Origin: an uncultured Prevotellaceae bacterium
GTDB taxonomy: Bacteria > Bacteroidota > Bacteroidia > Bacteroidales > UBA3663
DNA length: 64,000 bases
Assembly: GCA_900319235.1 (NCBI GenBank)
Contig: ONNR01000005.1
Coordinates: 62,001-126,000, forward strand
Direction of reading: 5' to 3'
Below, in pieces: positions 32,088-41,401 of the stretch. How positions within the stretch are numbered: position 1 is the stretch's first letter; each line of letters starts with the position of its first letter. The translations under genes and the position numbers were made by a program. The notes beneath the pieces were generated by a model that had not been told where the DNA came from, searched no databases, and saw nothing but the letters and a program-made list of their open reading frames with translations.

Positions 32088-32633
32088 ATGGAAATTATAA
32101 AAGTATCTGACAGGACGTTCCGGTCTTATCTTGGCAGGGATAGGATACAGGAAGAGGTGGCACGTGTGGCACGTGAGATATCTAAGGATATGGCAAATGT
32201 AGAACGTCCGCTGTTTGTCTGTGTGCTTAATGGTGCCTTTGTCTTTGCTTCGGACCTTTTTCGTCAACTCACGTTGCCGGATGCAGAGATAACGTTCATT
32301 CGCATGAAGTCGTATGAAGGCACACGTACGACCGGCAAGGTGAAGGCCATCGTTGGACTGATTGAGAGTGTAGTGGACCGCGATGTCGTGATTGTGGAAG
32401 ACATTGTGGACAGTGGATATACCATGAAGCGTCTCATCTCGCAGCTGGGAGATCTGGGAGCCAGAAGCATCAAGGTGTGTTGCCTGCTTAAGAAACCCAA
32501 GGCCATCAAGGTTCCCGATCTGCAACTTGATTATGTGGCACTCGAAATACCCAATGACTTTATCGTAGGGTACGGATTGGACTACAATGAGCAGGGGCGC
32601 AACTTGCCTGACATCTGGGTGGTCAATGACTGA
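32088..32633 (+). CDS. hpt: Hypoxanthine phosphoribosyltransferase
   Basis: 181 residues, the usual length. The PRPP-binding motif is VVIVEDIVDSGYTMKRLI, the N-terminal flexible loop is VLNGAFVFASDL, and the C-terminus has DYVALEIPNDFIVGYGLDYNE, typical of bacterial HPRT. It salvages hypoxanthine and guanine with PRPP in the cytoplasm. hpt followed by adk is the common Bacteroidales arrangement. Confidence 0.95.
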   Translation: MEIIKVSDRTFRSYLGRDRIQEEVARVAREISKDMANVERPLFVCVLNGAFVFASDLFRQLTLPDAEITFIRMKSYEGTRTTGKVKAIVGLIESVVDRDVVIVEDIVDSGYTMKRLISQLGDLGARSIKVCCLLKKPKAIKVPDLQLDYVALEIPNDFIVGYGLDYNEQGRNLPDIWVVND

Positions 32634-32769
32634 GTTGGTTGGATGTTCCCGAGCCTTTCAGTGAACATATTGCTGCAGGAATTGATTACATAATGTGGCA
32701 AAATAGAGTATTATTGCTCAAAAAAACAAGATTTCTGTTGAAAAATTTTTATAATCGATAAATTATTCT

Positions 32770-32777
32770 TACCTTTG
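32770..32777 (+). promoter_or_regulatory. -7 box of adk
   Basis: TACCTTTG lies 56 bases before the adk ATG at 32834, so adk can be transcribed apart from hpt. Confidence 0.55.
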
Positions 32778-32833
32778 TAAAGAATTTTTTCGTTTTAATA
32801 GAAAAGAGTTATTTGTTTTTAAGGTAATTGGAT

Positions 32834-33409
32834 ATGTTGAATATCGTAATATTTGGAGCCCCAGGTTCCGGCAAGGGTACTCAGAGTGAAAAGATCATCG
32901 AGGAGTATGGCGTTGAGCACATTTCGACGGGCGATGTACTTCGCGAAGAAATCAAGAAAAGGACCGAACTCGGAAAACTCGCAGCATCATACATCGATGA
33001 GGGTGATTTCATTCCGGATTCCCTTATGATCAAGATTCTTGCTTCCGTGCTTGATGCGAAGGGCAAGGACATCAAGGGTGTTATCTTCGATGGATTCCCG
33101 CGCACTATTCCTCAGGCTGAGGCTCTTGATGAGATGCTTGCAGAACGTGGCGAGACGGTATCGGTCGTTATCGGCCTTGAAGTCGATGGTGAAGAACTCA
33201 TCAATCGCATTGTGCTGCGTGGCAAGACCTCAGGTCGTGCCGATGACAATGAGCATACTGCACGTCATCGTCTTGAGAATTATCACAACATGACCCAGCC
33301 TTTGAAGAAATATTATATTGAAGAGGGGAAATATGTGTCGGTGCCAGGAAAGGGCGATATCGACGAAATCTTCTCTCATATCAAGGAGGTTATTGATGCT
33401 GTCAAGTAA
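32834..33409 (+). CDS. adk: Adenylate kinase (short-lid type)
   Basis: 191 residues from the ATG at 32834; an in-frame TTG two codons earlier is not preferred. P-loop FGAPGSGKGTQ, NMP-binding EHISTGDVLRE, GFPRTIPQAEAL, and a short lid (RIVLRGKTSGRADDNEHT) without zinc-binding Cys. It interconverts 2 ADP with ATP and AMP. Followed by a strong terminator. Confidence 0.97.
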   Translation: MLNIVIFGAPGSGKGTQSEKIIEEYGVEHISTGDVLREEIKKRTELGKLAASYIDEGDFIPDSLMIKILASVLDAKGKDIKGVIFDGFPRTIPQAEALDEMLAERGETVSVVIGLEVDGEELINRIVLRGKTSGRADDNEHTARHRLENYHNMTQPLKKYYIEEGKYVSVPGKGDIDEIFSHIKEVIDAVK

Positions 33410-33433
33410 GCAGAGTTCATTTGCCTCAAACGT

Positions 33434-33470
33434 CATAGCCCCTGTCACAGCCATCTGCGACAGGGGTATG
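33434..33470 (+). terminator. Terminator after adk
   Basis: CATAGCCCCTGTC pairs with GACAGGGGTATG around a loop of about 11 bases, followed by TTTTG. Confidence 0.85.
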
Positions 33471-33547
33471 TTTTGTCAGCGAAAGGGAAAAAGAAGATTA
33501 TTTGGAAAATAATAGGGTAAATATTTGCAGAATTCGAGAAAAAACGC

Positions 33548-33555
33548 TATCTTTG
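33548..33555 (+). promoter_or_regulatory. -7 box of ruvX
   Basis: TATCTTTG followed by GCACGC, 23 bases before the ATG at 33579. It probably drives ruvX, def and recA. Confidence 0.65.
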
Positions 33556-33578
33556 CACGCGATTGAAAACAGACCATT

Positions 33579-34037
33579 ATGGGACGAATCCTCAGCATAG
33601 ATTATGGACGCAAGCGCACAGGTTTGGCTGTCACCGATCCGTTGCAGATCATTGCCAACGGACTTTCGACCATACCCACACATGAGTTGGAGAAATGGCT
33701 GATGAGCTATATCCCCAAGGAAGGTGTAGAACGTGTCTTGGTTGGCTTGCCACGCCGTATGAGCGGCGAGATGAGCGAGTCGTGGCAATATATCGAGCCA
33801 TTTCTCAATCGTCTGCATAAGTTGCTGCCCGACCTTCCCATCGAACTGGTGGATGAGCGCTTCACTTCGAAACTTGCTTCACAGGCTATACTGCAGAGCG
33901 GCGTGGGCAAGCAACGACGCAGGGAAGACAAGGGTATGATAGACGAGGTGTCGGCAACGATTATTCTTCAGCAATGGATGGACAATCGGTCTATGCCTGG
34001 CTACAAGGCGGTGATGTTTCCACAGAAGGTGGAGTGA
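33579..34037 (+). CDS. ruvX: Holliday junction resolvase-like RuvX/YqgF
   Basis: 152 residues. It begins MGRILSIDYGRKRTGLAV with the first catalytic Asp, has VLVGLPRRMSG and ELVDERFTSKLA (second acidic residue), and DEVSATIILQQW (third). The fold is RNase H-like. Members process 16S rRNA 5' ends and are predicted to act on branched DNA. It is followed by def after a 9-bp repeat spacer. Confidence 0.92.
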   Translation: MGRILSIDYGRKRTGLAVTDPLQIIANGLSTIPTHELEKWLMSYIPKEGVERVLVGLPRRMSGEMSESWQYIEPFLNRLHKLLPDLPIELVDERFTSKLASQAILQSGVGKQRRREDKGMIDEVSATIILQQWMDNRSMPGYKAVMFPQKVE

Positions 34038-34117
34038 ATCTAGGAAATCCAGGTGCTCTAGTTGTTCTAGAAACTCTAGATGATCTAGATGCTCTAGAAC
34101 TTCTAGATAATCAAGAA
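34037..34117 (+). repeat. 9-bp tandem repeat upstream of def
   Basis: Nine consecutive 9-mers, most with TCTAG at the centre (GCTCTAGTT, GTTCTAGAA, ACTCTAGAT, GATCTAGAT), begin at the ruvX stop codon and end 32 bases before the def start. Confidence 0.9.
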
Positions 34118-34149
34118 AAGAAAAATAGAAAACAATAATTAAGAAAAAT

Positions 34150-34704
34150 ATGATACTACCAATTTATTTATACGGTGAACCAGTACTCCGCAAGGAGGCT
34201 GAGGAAGTGCCTGAGGACTACCCAAACCTCAAGGAGTTGGCCGAGAATATGTTCCAGACGATGGAGAAGGCCAATGGCGTAGGCTTGGCAGCTCCGCAGG
34301 TGGGCCTGGCATTGAGAATGTTTGTAGTGGATGGCAACGGCTTGGCTGAGGATTATCCCGAATGCCTGGGCGTGCGTCGCTGTATGATCAATCCTGAGGT
34401 TGTGGAAGAGAGCAAGGAAACCAATGTCAAGGACGAAGGTTGCCTTTCAATTCCTGGTGTCTATGAAGGCGTGAAGCGTCCCGACTGGATTGTAATCAAC
34501 TACCTTGACGAGAATCTTGTTGAGCACGAGGAACGTCTCGAAGGCTTTGCAGCTCGCATGGTACTGCACGAGTATGATCACCTCGATGGAAAGATGTTCA
34601 TCGACCGTGTATCGCCTTTGCGCAAACCATTCATCAAGAACAAGCTCCAGGCTATTCTCAAGGGCAAGAATCACCCCGATTACAAGCATTGCGCTTTGCG
34701 CTGA
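34150..34704 (+). CDS. def: Peptide deformylase
   Basis: 184 residues. All three family motifs are present: GVGLAAPQVG, EGCLSIPG (metal Cys) and VLHEYDHLDG (metal His residues and catalytic Glu). It removes formyl groups from nascent chains and uses Fe(II) or a similar metal. No promoter box is seen in the gap from ruvX, so co-transcription is likely; recA starts 51 bases after. Confidence 0.97.
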   Translation: MILPIYLYGEPVLRKEAEEVPEDYPNLKELAENMFQTMEKANGVGLAAPQVGLALRMFVVDGNGLAEDYPECLGVRRCMINPEVVEESKETNVKDEGCLSIPGVYEGVKRPDWIVINYLDENLVEHEERLEGFAARMVLHEYDHLDGKMFIDRVSPLRKPFIKNKLQAILKGKNHPDYKHCALR

Positions 34705-34755
34705 GCGAGGATGTGACTCCTATTATTGAATCATTAACATTAAAGATACTAAATA

Positions 34756-35823
34756 ATGGCAAAAGTACAGAAAGAAACAGCCCCAATGAGCGACAAGATG
34801 AAGGCGCTGCAGATGGCGATGGAGAAGATCGACAAGACCTTCGGCAAGGGCTCCATCATGCGTATGGGCGAAGAGAAGGTAGAGGAAGTGGAAGTTATTC
34901 CTACGGGTTCTATCGGTTTGAATGCAGCCCTTGGTGTGGGTGGCTATCCCAAGGGACGCATCATTGAGATTTATGGCCCTGAGTCGTCAGGTAAGACCAC
35001 TTTGGCCATCCATGCTATTGCAGAGGCTCAGAAGAGGGGAGGTATAGCTGCTTTCATCGATGCAGAGCACGCTTTTGACCGCTTCTATGCCGAGAAGTTG
35101 GGTGTAGATACCGACAACCTTCTTATCTCCCAGCCTGACAATGGCGAGCAAGCTCTTGAGATTGCAGATAACCTGATTCGTTCGGCTGCTATCGACATCA
35201 TCGTCATTGACTCGGTAGCTGCTCTGACTCCAAAGGCCGAGATTGAGGGGGATATGGGTGACAACAAAGTGGGACTCCAGGCCCGACTGATGAGCCAGGC
35301 TTTGCGCAAGCTCACCGCTGCTATCAATCAGACCAAGACCGTCTGCATCTTCATCAATCAGCTTCGCGAAAAGATTGGTATCATGTTTGGCAATCCTGAG
35401 ACAACGACAGGCGGCAATGCCTTGAAGTTCTATGCATCGGTGCGCCTCGATATCCGCCGAGTGACCAGCATCAAGTCCGGTGATCAGATACTGGGTAACC
35501 AGGTGCGCGTGAAGGTAGTAAAGAACAAGGTGGCACCTCCATTCCGCAAGGCAGAGTTTGACATCATGTTTGGCGAAGGCATCAGCCGTTCCGGCGAGCT
35601 TGTCGATCTTGGCGTTGAATATGGTATCATCAAGAAGAGCGGATCGTTCTTCAGCTACAATGGAACCAAGTTGGCTCAGGGACGTGATGCCACGAAGCAA
35701 CTTATGCTCGACAATCCCGAACTGGCTGATGAAATCGAAGCTGGTATCATGAGCAAGTTGAAGGGCGCCGAACTACCCGAGGAACCCCTTACGAAGGAAG
35801 AGACTGAAGCCAGCGAGTATTAA
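34756..35823 (+). CDS. recA: Recombinase A
   Basis: 355 residues, the usual length. Walker [10 protein letters not shown] near residue 73, [12 protein letters not shown] as Walker B, the L1/L2 DNA-binding loops, and [22 protein letters not shown]. The C-terminus is acidic as usual. It forms filaments for homologous recombination and SOS control. It seems to be the last gene of ruvX-def-recA; no SOS box typical of this group was recognised and no independent -7 box is seen directly upstream. Confidence 0.98.
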   Translation: MAKVQKETAPMSDKMKALQMAMEKIDKTFGKGSIMRMGEEKVEEVEVIPTGSIGLNAALGVGGYPKGRIIEIYGPESSGKTTLAIHAIAEAQKRGGIAAFIDAEHAFDRFYAEKLGVDTDNLLISQPDNGEQALEIADNLIRSAAIDIIVIDSVAALTPKAEIEGDMGDNKVGLQARLMSQALRKLTAAINQTKTVCIFINQLREKIGIMFGNPETTTGGNALKFYASVRLDIRRVTSIKSGDQILGNQVRVKVVKNKVAPPFRKAEFDIMFGEGISRSGELVDLGVEYGIIKKSGSFFSYNGTKLAQGRDATKQLMLDNPELADEIEAGIMSKLKGAELPEEPLTKEETEASEY

Positions 35824-35865
35824 TCGATACTAATACGAGTATTAATCGATTCCGATAAAAGAAAC

Positions 35866-35901
35866 CAGAGGCAACGTGATAACTGATTCACGTTGCCTCT
35901 G
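35866..35901. terminator. Terminator after recA
   Basis: A 14-bp perfect stem (CAGAGGCAACGTGA with TCACGTTGCCTCTG) and an 8-base loop separate recA from the convergent type IX cargo gene. Confidence 0.9.
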
Positions 35902-35930
35902 AACTATTATAATATGTGTGTGTATGTTTT

Positions 35931-36566
35931 TTACTTGATTACCACCTTGCGCGAAGTGCCGTTCTGCTTGATGATGTAGATGCCCTTGGTTAGGCCCATG
36001 GTGCTTTCAGCAATCTTCTTGCCGCAAAGGTTATAGACTTCCATCTTATTATTGTCGTTTGTCACCTTGTTAATGCCTTGGGCATCGGTGTCGAATACTA
36101 CAGTGATGGAGGTGCAGTCATCTGGATCAAGGGTGCAATAGGCTTTGAGCTCGACAGAGCCTTTGAAGGACTTGGAGTCGAAAACCATTGCATGCAGCCA
36201 ATTCTTGCCCTGCTCGACGGTACCACCAGCCAATATGGCATCTTTGTAATTTGTGGTAATTTCATTGCCATCGGATGGCCATGCCATACAATTGCCATTT
36301 GGGCAGAATTCGATAATGTCCTTATAGTTCTCCTTGCCGACGCATGTGAGCGAAAGCTTGGAAGCATCCTCACTGACATTCTTTATATATACAGGAGCCT
36401 GCATCTCAATCATGAAGTCAAAATCGGAATATTCCGAGATGGTCACTGTACCACCATTGGGAATAACCTCATCGCCCAACATAAAGGCAAATGTGGTCTC
36501 CTCCTGAGCCATCAAGGCAGAGGAGCAGAAAAGGATAGCAAGTATTGTGGAGTAGAATTTCTTCAT
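35931..36566 (-). CDS. Secreted protein with type IX secretion-like C-terminus
   Basis: 211 residues from the ATG of MKKFYSTILAILFCSSALMA, a signal peptide. The mature part (residues 22-145) is beta-rich with four Cys and is not recognised. The end, VYNLCGKKIAESTMGLTKG followed by IYIIKQNGTSRKVVIK, matches the Por/type IX sorting domain, so the protein is probably moved across the outer membrane. The -7 box TAAATTTG lies at 36602-36609. It is a single-gene unit between convergent recA and divergent or upstream rlmN. Confidence 0.75.
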   Translation of the reverse strand: MKKFYSTILAILFCSSALMAQEETTFAFMLGDEVIPNGGTVTISEYSDFDFMIEMQAPVYIKNVSEDASKLSLTCVGKENYKDIIEFCPNGNCMAWPSDGNEITTNYKDAILAGGTVEQGKNWLHAMVFDSKSFKGSVELKAYCTLDPDDCTSITVVFDTDAQGINKVTNDNNKMEVYNLCGKKIAESTMGLTKGIYIIKQNGTSRKVVIK

Positions 36567-36601
36567 TATGATCATTGTTAGATTTATTCCTATATCGGGT
36601 G

Positions 36602-36609
36602 CAAATTTA
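36602..36609 (-). promoter_or_regulatory. -7 box of the type IX cargo gene
   Basis: Reverse-strand TAAATTTG followed by GC, 35 bases upstream of the start. Confidence 0.6.
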
Positions 36610-36707
36610 CTTATTTTTGATAAAAAAAGCAAATAATTCAATAAAAAACTGCTATCTTGCACAATAAATCCCCTAAATTGCAGACAATGGGTGCCAAAAA
36701 GCGGGAA

Positions 36708-37742
36708 TTATCCCTTGATGCGGCGTTCCTCTTCCTTTTTGCTCGACAGCATTCCGCATGCTGCATAGATGTCTTCTCCACGCGAAGCGCGGATGGTGGT
36801 CATCAGGCCATGCTGGCACAGATAGTCGCGGAAAGACTCCATTGCTTTTACGTCGGAGGTTTGGAGATCCACATCGGGGATGGCATGGAAACGTATGAGG
36901 TTGACCTTGCAGGGCAATCCCTTAAGCAGACGTAACAACTCCTGGGCATGACGAATGTCGTCGTTAACGCCTCGGAAGACGATGTATTCGAAAGTGAGTT
37001 CGCGCTGATGCGTCCAGTCGTAGGTCTTAAGCAGTGCGATGACATCACTGATGGGGTAAGCACCCTGAACAGGCATCAGTTTTAGTCGCTCGTCGGCAAA
37101 GGGTGAGTGGATGGAGACAGCGAGGTTGCAAAGGCTTTCGCGAAGGAAATCGGAAAGGTGCTGCATCTGTCCTATGGTCGATACTGTCACGCGTTTGGGA
37201 CTCCAAGCCATTCCCCAGGGAGCTGTGATGATGTCAAGCGCCTTGCGGAGTTCTTCCCAATTGTCGAGTGGCTCACCCATGCCCATGAAGACGAGATTAG
37301 TGAGGGTCAGCGACTCGGGGATGGCGAATATCTGGTTGATGATCTGGTGGGAAGTGAGTTGCCCATTGAAGCCCTGCTTGCCGGTCATGCAGAAATAACA
37401 ATGCATCTTGCACCCGATCTGACTGGAAATGCAGAGCGTGGCGCGCTCGTGTTCGGGCAGATAAACCGTTTCGATGTGCTTGCCAACAGGTGTAGCAAAG
37501 AGATATCGAATGGTACCGTCCTTGGAATGGGCGGCATCAACAGGATCTTCATATCCTATGGTATAACCATCGGCTTCGAGACGGGCGCGATTCTCCTTCG
37601 AAAGATTAGTCATTTCGTCGATGGAATGCACTCGTTTCACGTAAAGCCATTGTGCAATCTGCTTGGCTGCGAATTTTGGCATGCCGAGAGCAGTAGTGAT
37701 GTCCTGCAATTCGGCTAATGTTTTGCCTAAAAGTGGGGTCAT
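36708..37742 (-). CDS. rlmN: 23S rRNA / tRNA adenosine C2-methyltransferase
   Basis: 344 residues from the ATG at 37740-37742; longer frame upstream crosses the terminator hairpin. Radical SAM cluster motif CKMHCYFC, preceded by CISSQIGC, and later NLVFMGMGEPLDN. The C-terminal methyl-carrying Cys is in YAACGML. The enzyme methylates A2503 of 23S rRNA and A37 of some tRNAs using SAM and an iron-sulphur cluster. Confidence 0.95.
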   Translation of the reverse strand: MTPLLGKTLAELQDITTALGMPKFAAKQIAQWLYVKRVHSIDEMTNLSKENRARLEADGYTIGYEDPVDAAHSKDGTIRYLFATPVGKHIETVYLPEHERATLCISSQIGCKMHCYFCMTGKQGFNGQLTSHQIINQIFAIPESLTLTNLVFMGMGEPLDNWEELRKALDIITAPWGMAWSPKRVTVSTIGQMQHLSDFLRESLCNLAVSIHSPFADERLKLMPVQGAYPISDVIALLKTYDWTHQRELTFEYIVFRGVNDDIRHAQELLRLLKGLPCKVNLIRFHAIPDVDLQTSDVKAMESFRDYLCQHGLMTTIRASRGEDIYAACGMLSSKKEEERRIKG

Positions 37743-37763
37743 GGTTGTCGGTTGGGAATGGAA

Positions 37764-37790
37764 AAGGACGGGCACTGGATGTCCGTCCTT
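37764..37790 (-). terminator. Terminator after ppiD
   Basis: AAGGACGGGCA pairs with TGTCCGTCCTT (one G-U), loop of 5 bases, with TTTT following on the reverse strand, 29 bases beyond the ppiD stop. Confidence 0.7.
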
Positions 37791-37818
37791 CTTATAGGAG
37801 ATAAAGAGAAAAAACTGA

Positions 37819-39906
37819 TCAATAGAAGTTGATGCGGTTATCCTCAATCTTGGCGTTGTCCTGAAGCACCTGAAGAGCAGCATTGGCAGCCTGAGCGTAT
37901 TCGCGAGTGCGACCTACGGTCTCCAGACGAGCTTTCTCATCGTAGGTGAGGCCCTTGTCGTTCTTGCTGAGCAACTGGAGAGCAACAACCACGTTGCGAC
38001 CAGCTACGGTAAGAACGTCACCAGGATTAGCCTTGAGAGCAGCCTCGAAGATCTTTGGCTCGGAACCGAGACCTACAACGTTGCTGAGGTTGAAGTTTAC
38101 GAACTTGGCGGTGTCGATGCTAGCGCCATTGAAGGCAGCAGCATAGCCAGCGAGAGTCTTGTCGGCAACTGCATCGAAGTCAGCAGTAAGTTTCTCGACC
38201 TTCTTGAGAGGAAGAACGTTGAACTGTGAGAGCTGCTTGTAGAATACAGTATCGTTGATGTCGAGATAACCCTTCTCGATGTCGCCAGTGATGGCAACCA
38301 CGAGGAGGTTGTCGCCAGTCTCGATGATGTCGCTGACGTCACCCTTCTTGTTCTGGAAGGCGAACTGCACGGCCCTGCGAGCGTCCTGAACGCCACCTAC
38401 ATTATAAGAGGTAGAGTAGAGGGTGGTAGGCATCATCATGAAGCCTTCAGCGCGTGCGCTGTCCATCATAGAGCGAATGTCCTTGTAGGTGGTAAGGAAG
38501 CGGTTGAGCTTGCCATATTCCTCGCCACGAGTACGGGTCGAAGGATAAACTTCGTTGGCATAGATGGCAACTTTTGCAAGAGCCACAGGAGCGGTCTTCT
38601 TGGTAACCTTGCATACGAAGTGAGCGTTGTCGTTCATATCGTGAATGAAGGTGGTGCCTACAGCACTCTGACGGATCTTGTTGCGAAGCTCGTCGCCGAA
38701 GTTCTGAAGGAGCGAAGGATCTTCCATCCAGCCTACAAACTTCTGCTGCTGGTCGTACGAAGCGAGAGCGGTGTTGGCATTGGTGGCAGCTGCAAGCACA
38801 GCCTTGATGCTGTCGGCTTCAGATGAAGTGGGGACAACAACCATAGCCAGTTCGATGGAGTCAGGAGCGACAGTCTTGTCGATGATACGAGCCATCATAT
38901 AGTAGTCGCCATTCTCGCGATGTGGCTCAAGGATGGCACCAACGCCATTGTTCTGTACGAACTCCCTGGTGTCGCCTTCAAAACCACTTACAGGTACCCA
39001 AGCATCCATATAGGATACAGAAGAGTTGCCGTTCACGAGTTCAGCTACCTCATCAGTTGTGGCAAACTCATCGCGAAGGGCCTTGATGTCGGCCTCAGCC
39101 TGGGCATAATCCTCGTCGCTGGGACGGAGAGCTACGTTGATGTAGCTTACGTTGCGGCGCTCGGCATTGAGCTTGTAGTTGCGCTTGGTGCTGTTGTAGT
39201 ACTTCTCTACGTCGGTCTTGCTGACGCTGACAACCGAGTCGGGAACGCTGCTTGCATATTGCTTTACGTAAGCGAAGGTGCACTCGGTGTTGTCACCGTT
39301 GAAGTTGTCCTTTGCCTCCAGTTTGTTGGGGGTAACAGCTGCAGCAACGAGGCCGGTGTATTTCTCGACCAGTCGGTTCAGAGCCACCTGATTCTCGATT
39401 TCCATCCAGTTCTCCTCCGAGAAGAAGGGATTCTGCTGGGCAGCCTGCTCAAAACCATCGTTGGTGATGAGGTTTACGAAATAAGAAACGACCTGAGAAG
39501 CCTGCTGACCGAACATCTGTGAAAGAACGGGCGACATGTTCTGTCCCTGTACGAGTTCGTTGATCTCGTCCTTGGTGACTACAAGACCGAACTTCTTGCA
39601 AGCCTTCTCGATGAGGTTCTTGGTGACGATCTCCTGATAAACCTGATTGTTGAGCTGCTGGGTGCTCTGGTTGTCAAGCTCCTGACCCTGCATGGCCTTA
39701 ACAAAGTCCTGACGACGCTGACGAGCAGCCTCGTATTCTTCGTAGGTCACTTTCTGTCCGTCGACGGTCACGACCTTGTCGCGACGACTCTGAACGATGG
39801 AGCTGGAGCTTGTGATCAAGTCTCCGACAATGAATGCTACCATTGCCAAACCCACAATAACCAAGAGGAGAATGGAATGGTTTCTGATGCGTTGTAATAC
39901 TGCCAT
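37819..39906 (-). CDS. SurA/PpiD-like membrane-anchored peptidyl-prolyl isomerase
   Basis: 695 residues. One N-terminal membrane anchor (HSILLLVIVGLAMVAFIVGDLI), then a SurA-like chaperone segment (about residues 45-200) and parvulin-like regions (QFAFQNKKGDVSDIIETGDNLLVVAITG near 510-540). The layout follows PpiD, which assists folding of exported proteins at the periplasmic face of the inner membrane. The third gene of lptC / CNNM / ppiD, a cluster kept in many Bacteroidales; 163 bases separate it from the CNNM gene. Confidence 0.85.
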   Translation of the reverse strand: MAVLQRIRNHSILLLVIVGLAMVAFIVGDLITSSSSIVQSRRDKVVTVDGQKVTYEEYEAARQRRQDFVKAMQGQELDNQSTQQLNNQVYQEIVTKNLIEKACKKFGLVVTKDEINELVQGQNMSPVLSQMFGQQASQVVSYFVNLITNDGFEQAAQQNPFFSEENWMEIENQVALNRLVEKYTGLVAAAVTPNKLEAKDNFNGDNTECTFAYVKQYASSVPDSVVSVSKTDVEKYYNSTKRNYKLNAERRNVSYINVALRPSDEDYAQAEADIKALRDEFATTDEVAELVNGNSSVSYMDAWVPVSGFEGDTREFVQNNGVGAILEPHRENGDYYMMARIIDKTVAPDSIELAMVVVPTSSEADSIKAVLAAATNANTALASYDQQQKFVGWMEDPSLLQNFGDELRNKIRQSAVGTTFIHDMNDNAHFVCKVTKKTAPVALAKVAIYANEVYPSTRTRGEEYGKLNRFLTTYKDIRSMMDSARAEGFMMMPTTLYSTSYNVGGVQDARRAVQFAFQNKKGDVSDIIETGDNLLVVAITGDIEKGYLDINDTVFYKQLSQFNVLPLKKVEKLTADFDAVADKTLAGYAAAFNGASIDTAKFVNFNLSNVVGLGSEPKIFEAALKANPGDVLTVAGRNVVVALQLLSKNDKGLTYDEKARLETVGRTREYAQAANAALQVLQDNAKIEDNRINFY

Positions 39907-40069
39907 TTGTTTTAATGTATTTTGTTATAATTATTTTTCGAATTCAGACCACTTCTTTATAAAAGTGGGCAAAATCGGACGCGAATATACATAATTTATT
40001 TTATTCTTCGAACAAATTTGCGGATTTTTTTGCGAAAATCGTGTAATTTTATTTCATTTCCATCAATTC

Positions 40070-41401
40070 TCACTCTTCACTTGACAAATTTGACAACCTA
40101 ACGAGCTCGATTTTGGTAGCACTGGTCTTTGTGACGGTCAGACGGATTTGTTCATCGTCGAGCAAGATGGAGTCGCCCGTCTTGGGCATGGTCTGCAGAT
40201 GGTGGAGGATGAGACCTGCCAGGGTTTGGTATTCGTCACTCTCGGGGAGGTTGAGTTCGAGGTCCTCATTGATGTGACTTATCTCAAGACGTCCGCTGAG
40301 TTCCCACTCGTGTTCGCCTACCTTGTTTTCGATTAGTTGCACCTGGTCGTGCTCGTCTTCGATATCGCCGATGATCTCTTCGAAGAGGTCTTCCATGGTG
40401 ATGACTCCTGCTGTGCCTCCAAATTCATCGACCACAGCAGCAATCGACTTCTTGTGCTCCATCAGCATACGCAAGAGTTTGGGCGCAGCCATCGACTCGG
40501 GGACAAAGAGGATAGGGATGATCTTCTGCTGCCACTGGTGGGGTCGACGGAACATCTCACTGGAATGAATGTAACCGATAAGGTTGTCGATGTCCTCCTT
40601 ATAGACTGGAATCTTTGAGTAGCCGGTTTCGACAAAGAGTTGATTGAGTTCCTTGAAGGGTGTATCGACAGAGACTGCCGTAAGTTCAGAACGCGGAATC
40701 ATGCAGTCGCGGACCTTGACTTCCGAGAAGTCGAGGACATTCTTGAAGAGCTGCAACTCCTGCAGATTGTCGTCGTCGTCGGCCTTGCCTGGTGTGCTGT
40801 GAGCCTTTGTTTCGTCCTTCTCGTCATCGTCATCGTCGGCATTCTCAATTCCTTTTTGCACAAAGAAGTCAAGATCGACGCGAGTCAGCGCACCCTGCTT
40901 CTCCTTGATGATGGGCATACCGAAGAGGCGTAGAATGCCATGGCTCAGCATGGTGCTGAAGAGAGAAATGGGGGAGAGAATCCAGTAGATCAGCCAAAGC
41001 GGAACGGCAAAGATGCGAAGCATCATGTTGGGGTTCAGCTTGAAGAGCGTCTTGGGTAGATACTCAGCTGTAAAGAGGATGATGATGGTCGAAAGGATGG
41101 TTTGCGTGAGCACCACTATGAAGTCATTCTCCGAGAAATATTCGCGAATGGGGGGCTCCATAAGTTGTGCCATCAGAATACCATAGATGATGAGCGCAAT
41201 ATTATTGCCCACCAGCATGGTGCTGATGAAGCGCTCGGAGTGGTTGTAGAAATACTGCAGAATGCGCGCGGTCCAACCGCCCTCTTGCTTGTCGAGCTCC
41301 AGACGGATACGGTCGGCAGAAATGAATGCCATCTCCATACCGCTGAAGAACGCACTGAACAAGAGTGTCAACGCAATGCAGAACAGTAGGGTATAACTCA
41401 T
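40070..41401 (-). CDS. CNNM/CorC-HlyC family transporter (hemolysin-like, GldE-type)
   Basis: 443 residues. DUF21/CNNM membrane domain (residues 1-180), two CBS domains (about 215-335; YSKIPVYKEDIDNLIGYIH and MEDLFEEIIGDIEDE) and a C-terminal CorC_HlyC domain. A poly-acidic insert near residues 187-212 joins the membrane and CBS parts. Members move magnesium or cobalt or regulate ion flux; the Bacteroidota branch includes GldE. Its start overlaps the lptC stop by 4 bases, so the two are translationally coupled. Confidence 0.85.
   Translation of the reverse strand: MSYTLLFCIALTLLFSAFFSGMEMAFISADRIRLELDKQEGGWTARILQYFYNHSERFISTMLVGNNIALIIYGILMAQLMEPPIREYFSENDFIVVLTQTILSTIIILFTAEYLPKTLFKLNPNMMLRIFAVPLWLIYWILSPISLFSTMLSHGILRLFGMPIIKEKQGALTRVDLDFFVQKGIENADDDDDEKDETKAHSTPGKADDDDNLQELQLFKNVLDFSEVKVRDCMIPRSELTAVSVDTPFKELNQLFVETGYSKIPVYKEDIDNLIGYIHSSEMFRRPHQWQQKIIPILFVPESMAAPKLLRMLMEHKKSIAAVVDEFGGTAGVITMEDLFEEIIGDIEDEHDQVQLIENKVGEHEWELSGRLEISHINEDLELNLPESDEYQTLAGLILHHLQTMPKTGDSILLDDEQIRLTVTKTSATKIELVRLSNLSSEE

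Noticed and set aside
33434..33470. Riboswitch in front of ruvX
   Set aside because: The hairpin directly follows adk, lies upstream of the ruvX promoter and has a T-run, so it is a terminator.
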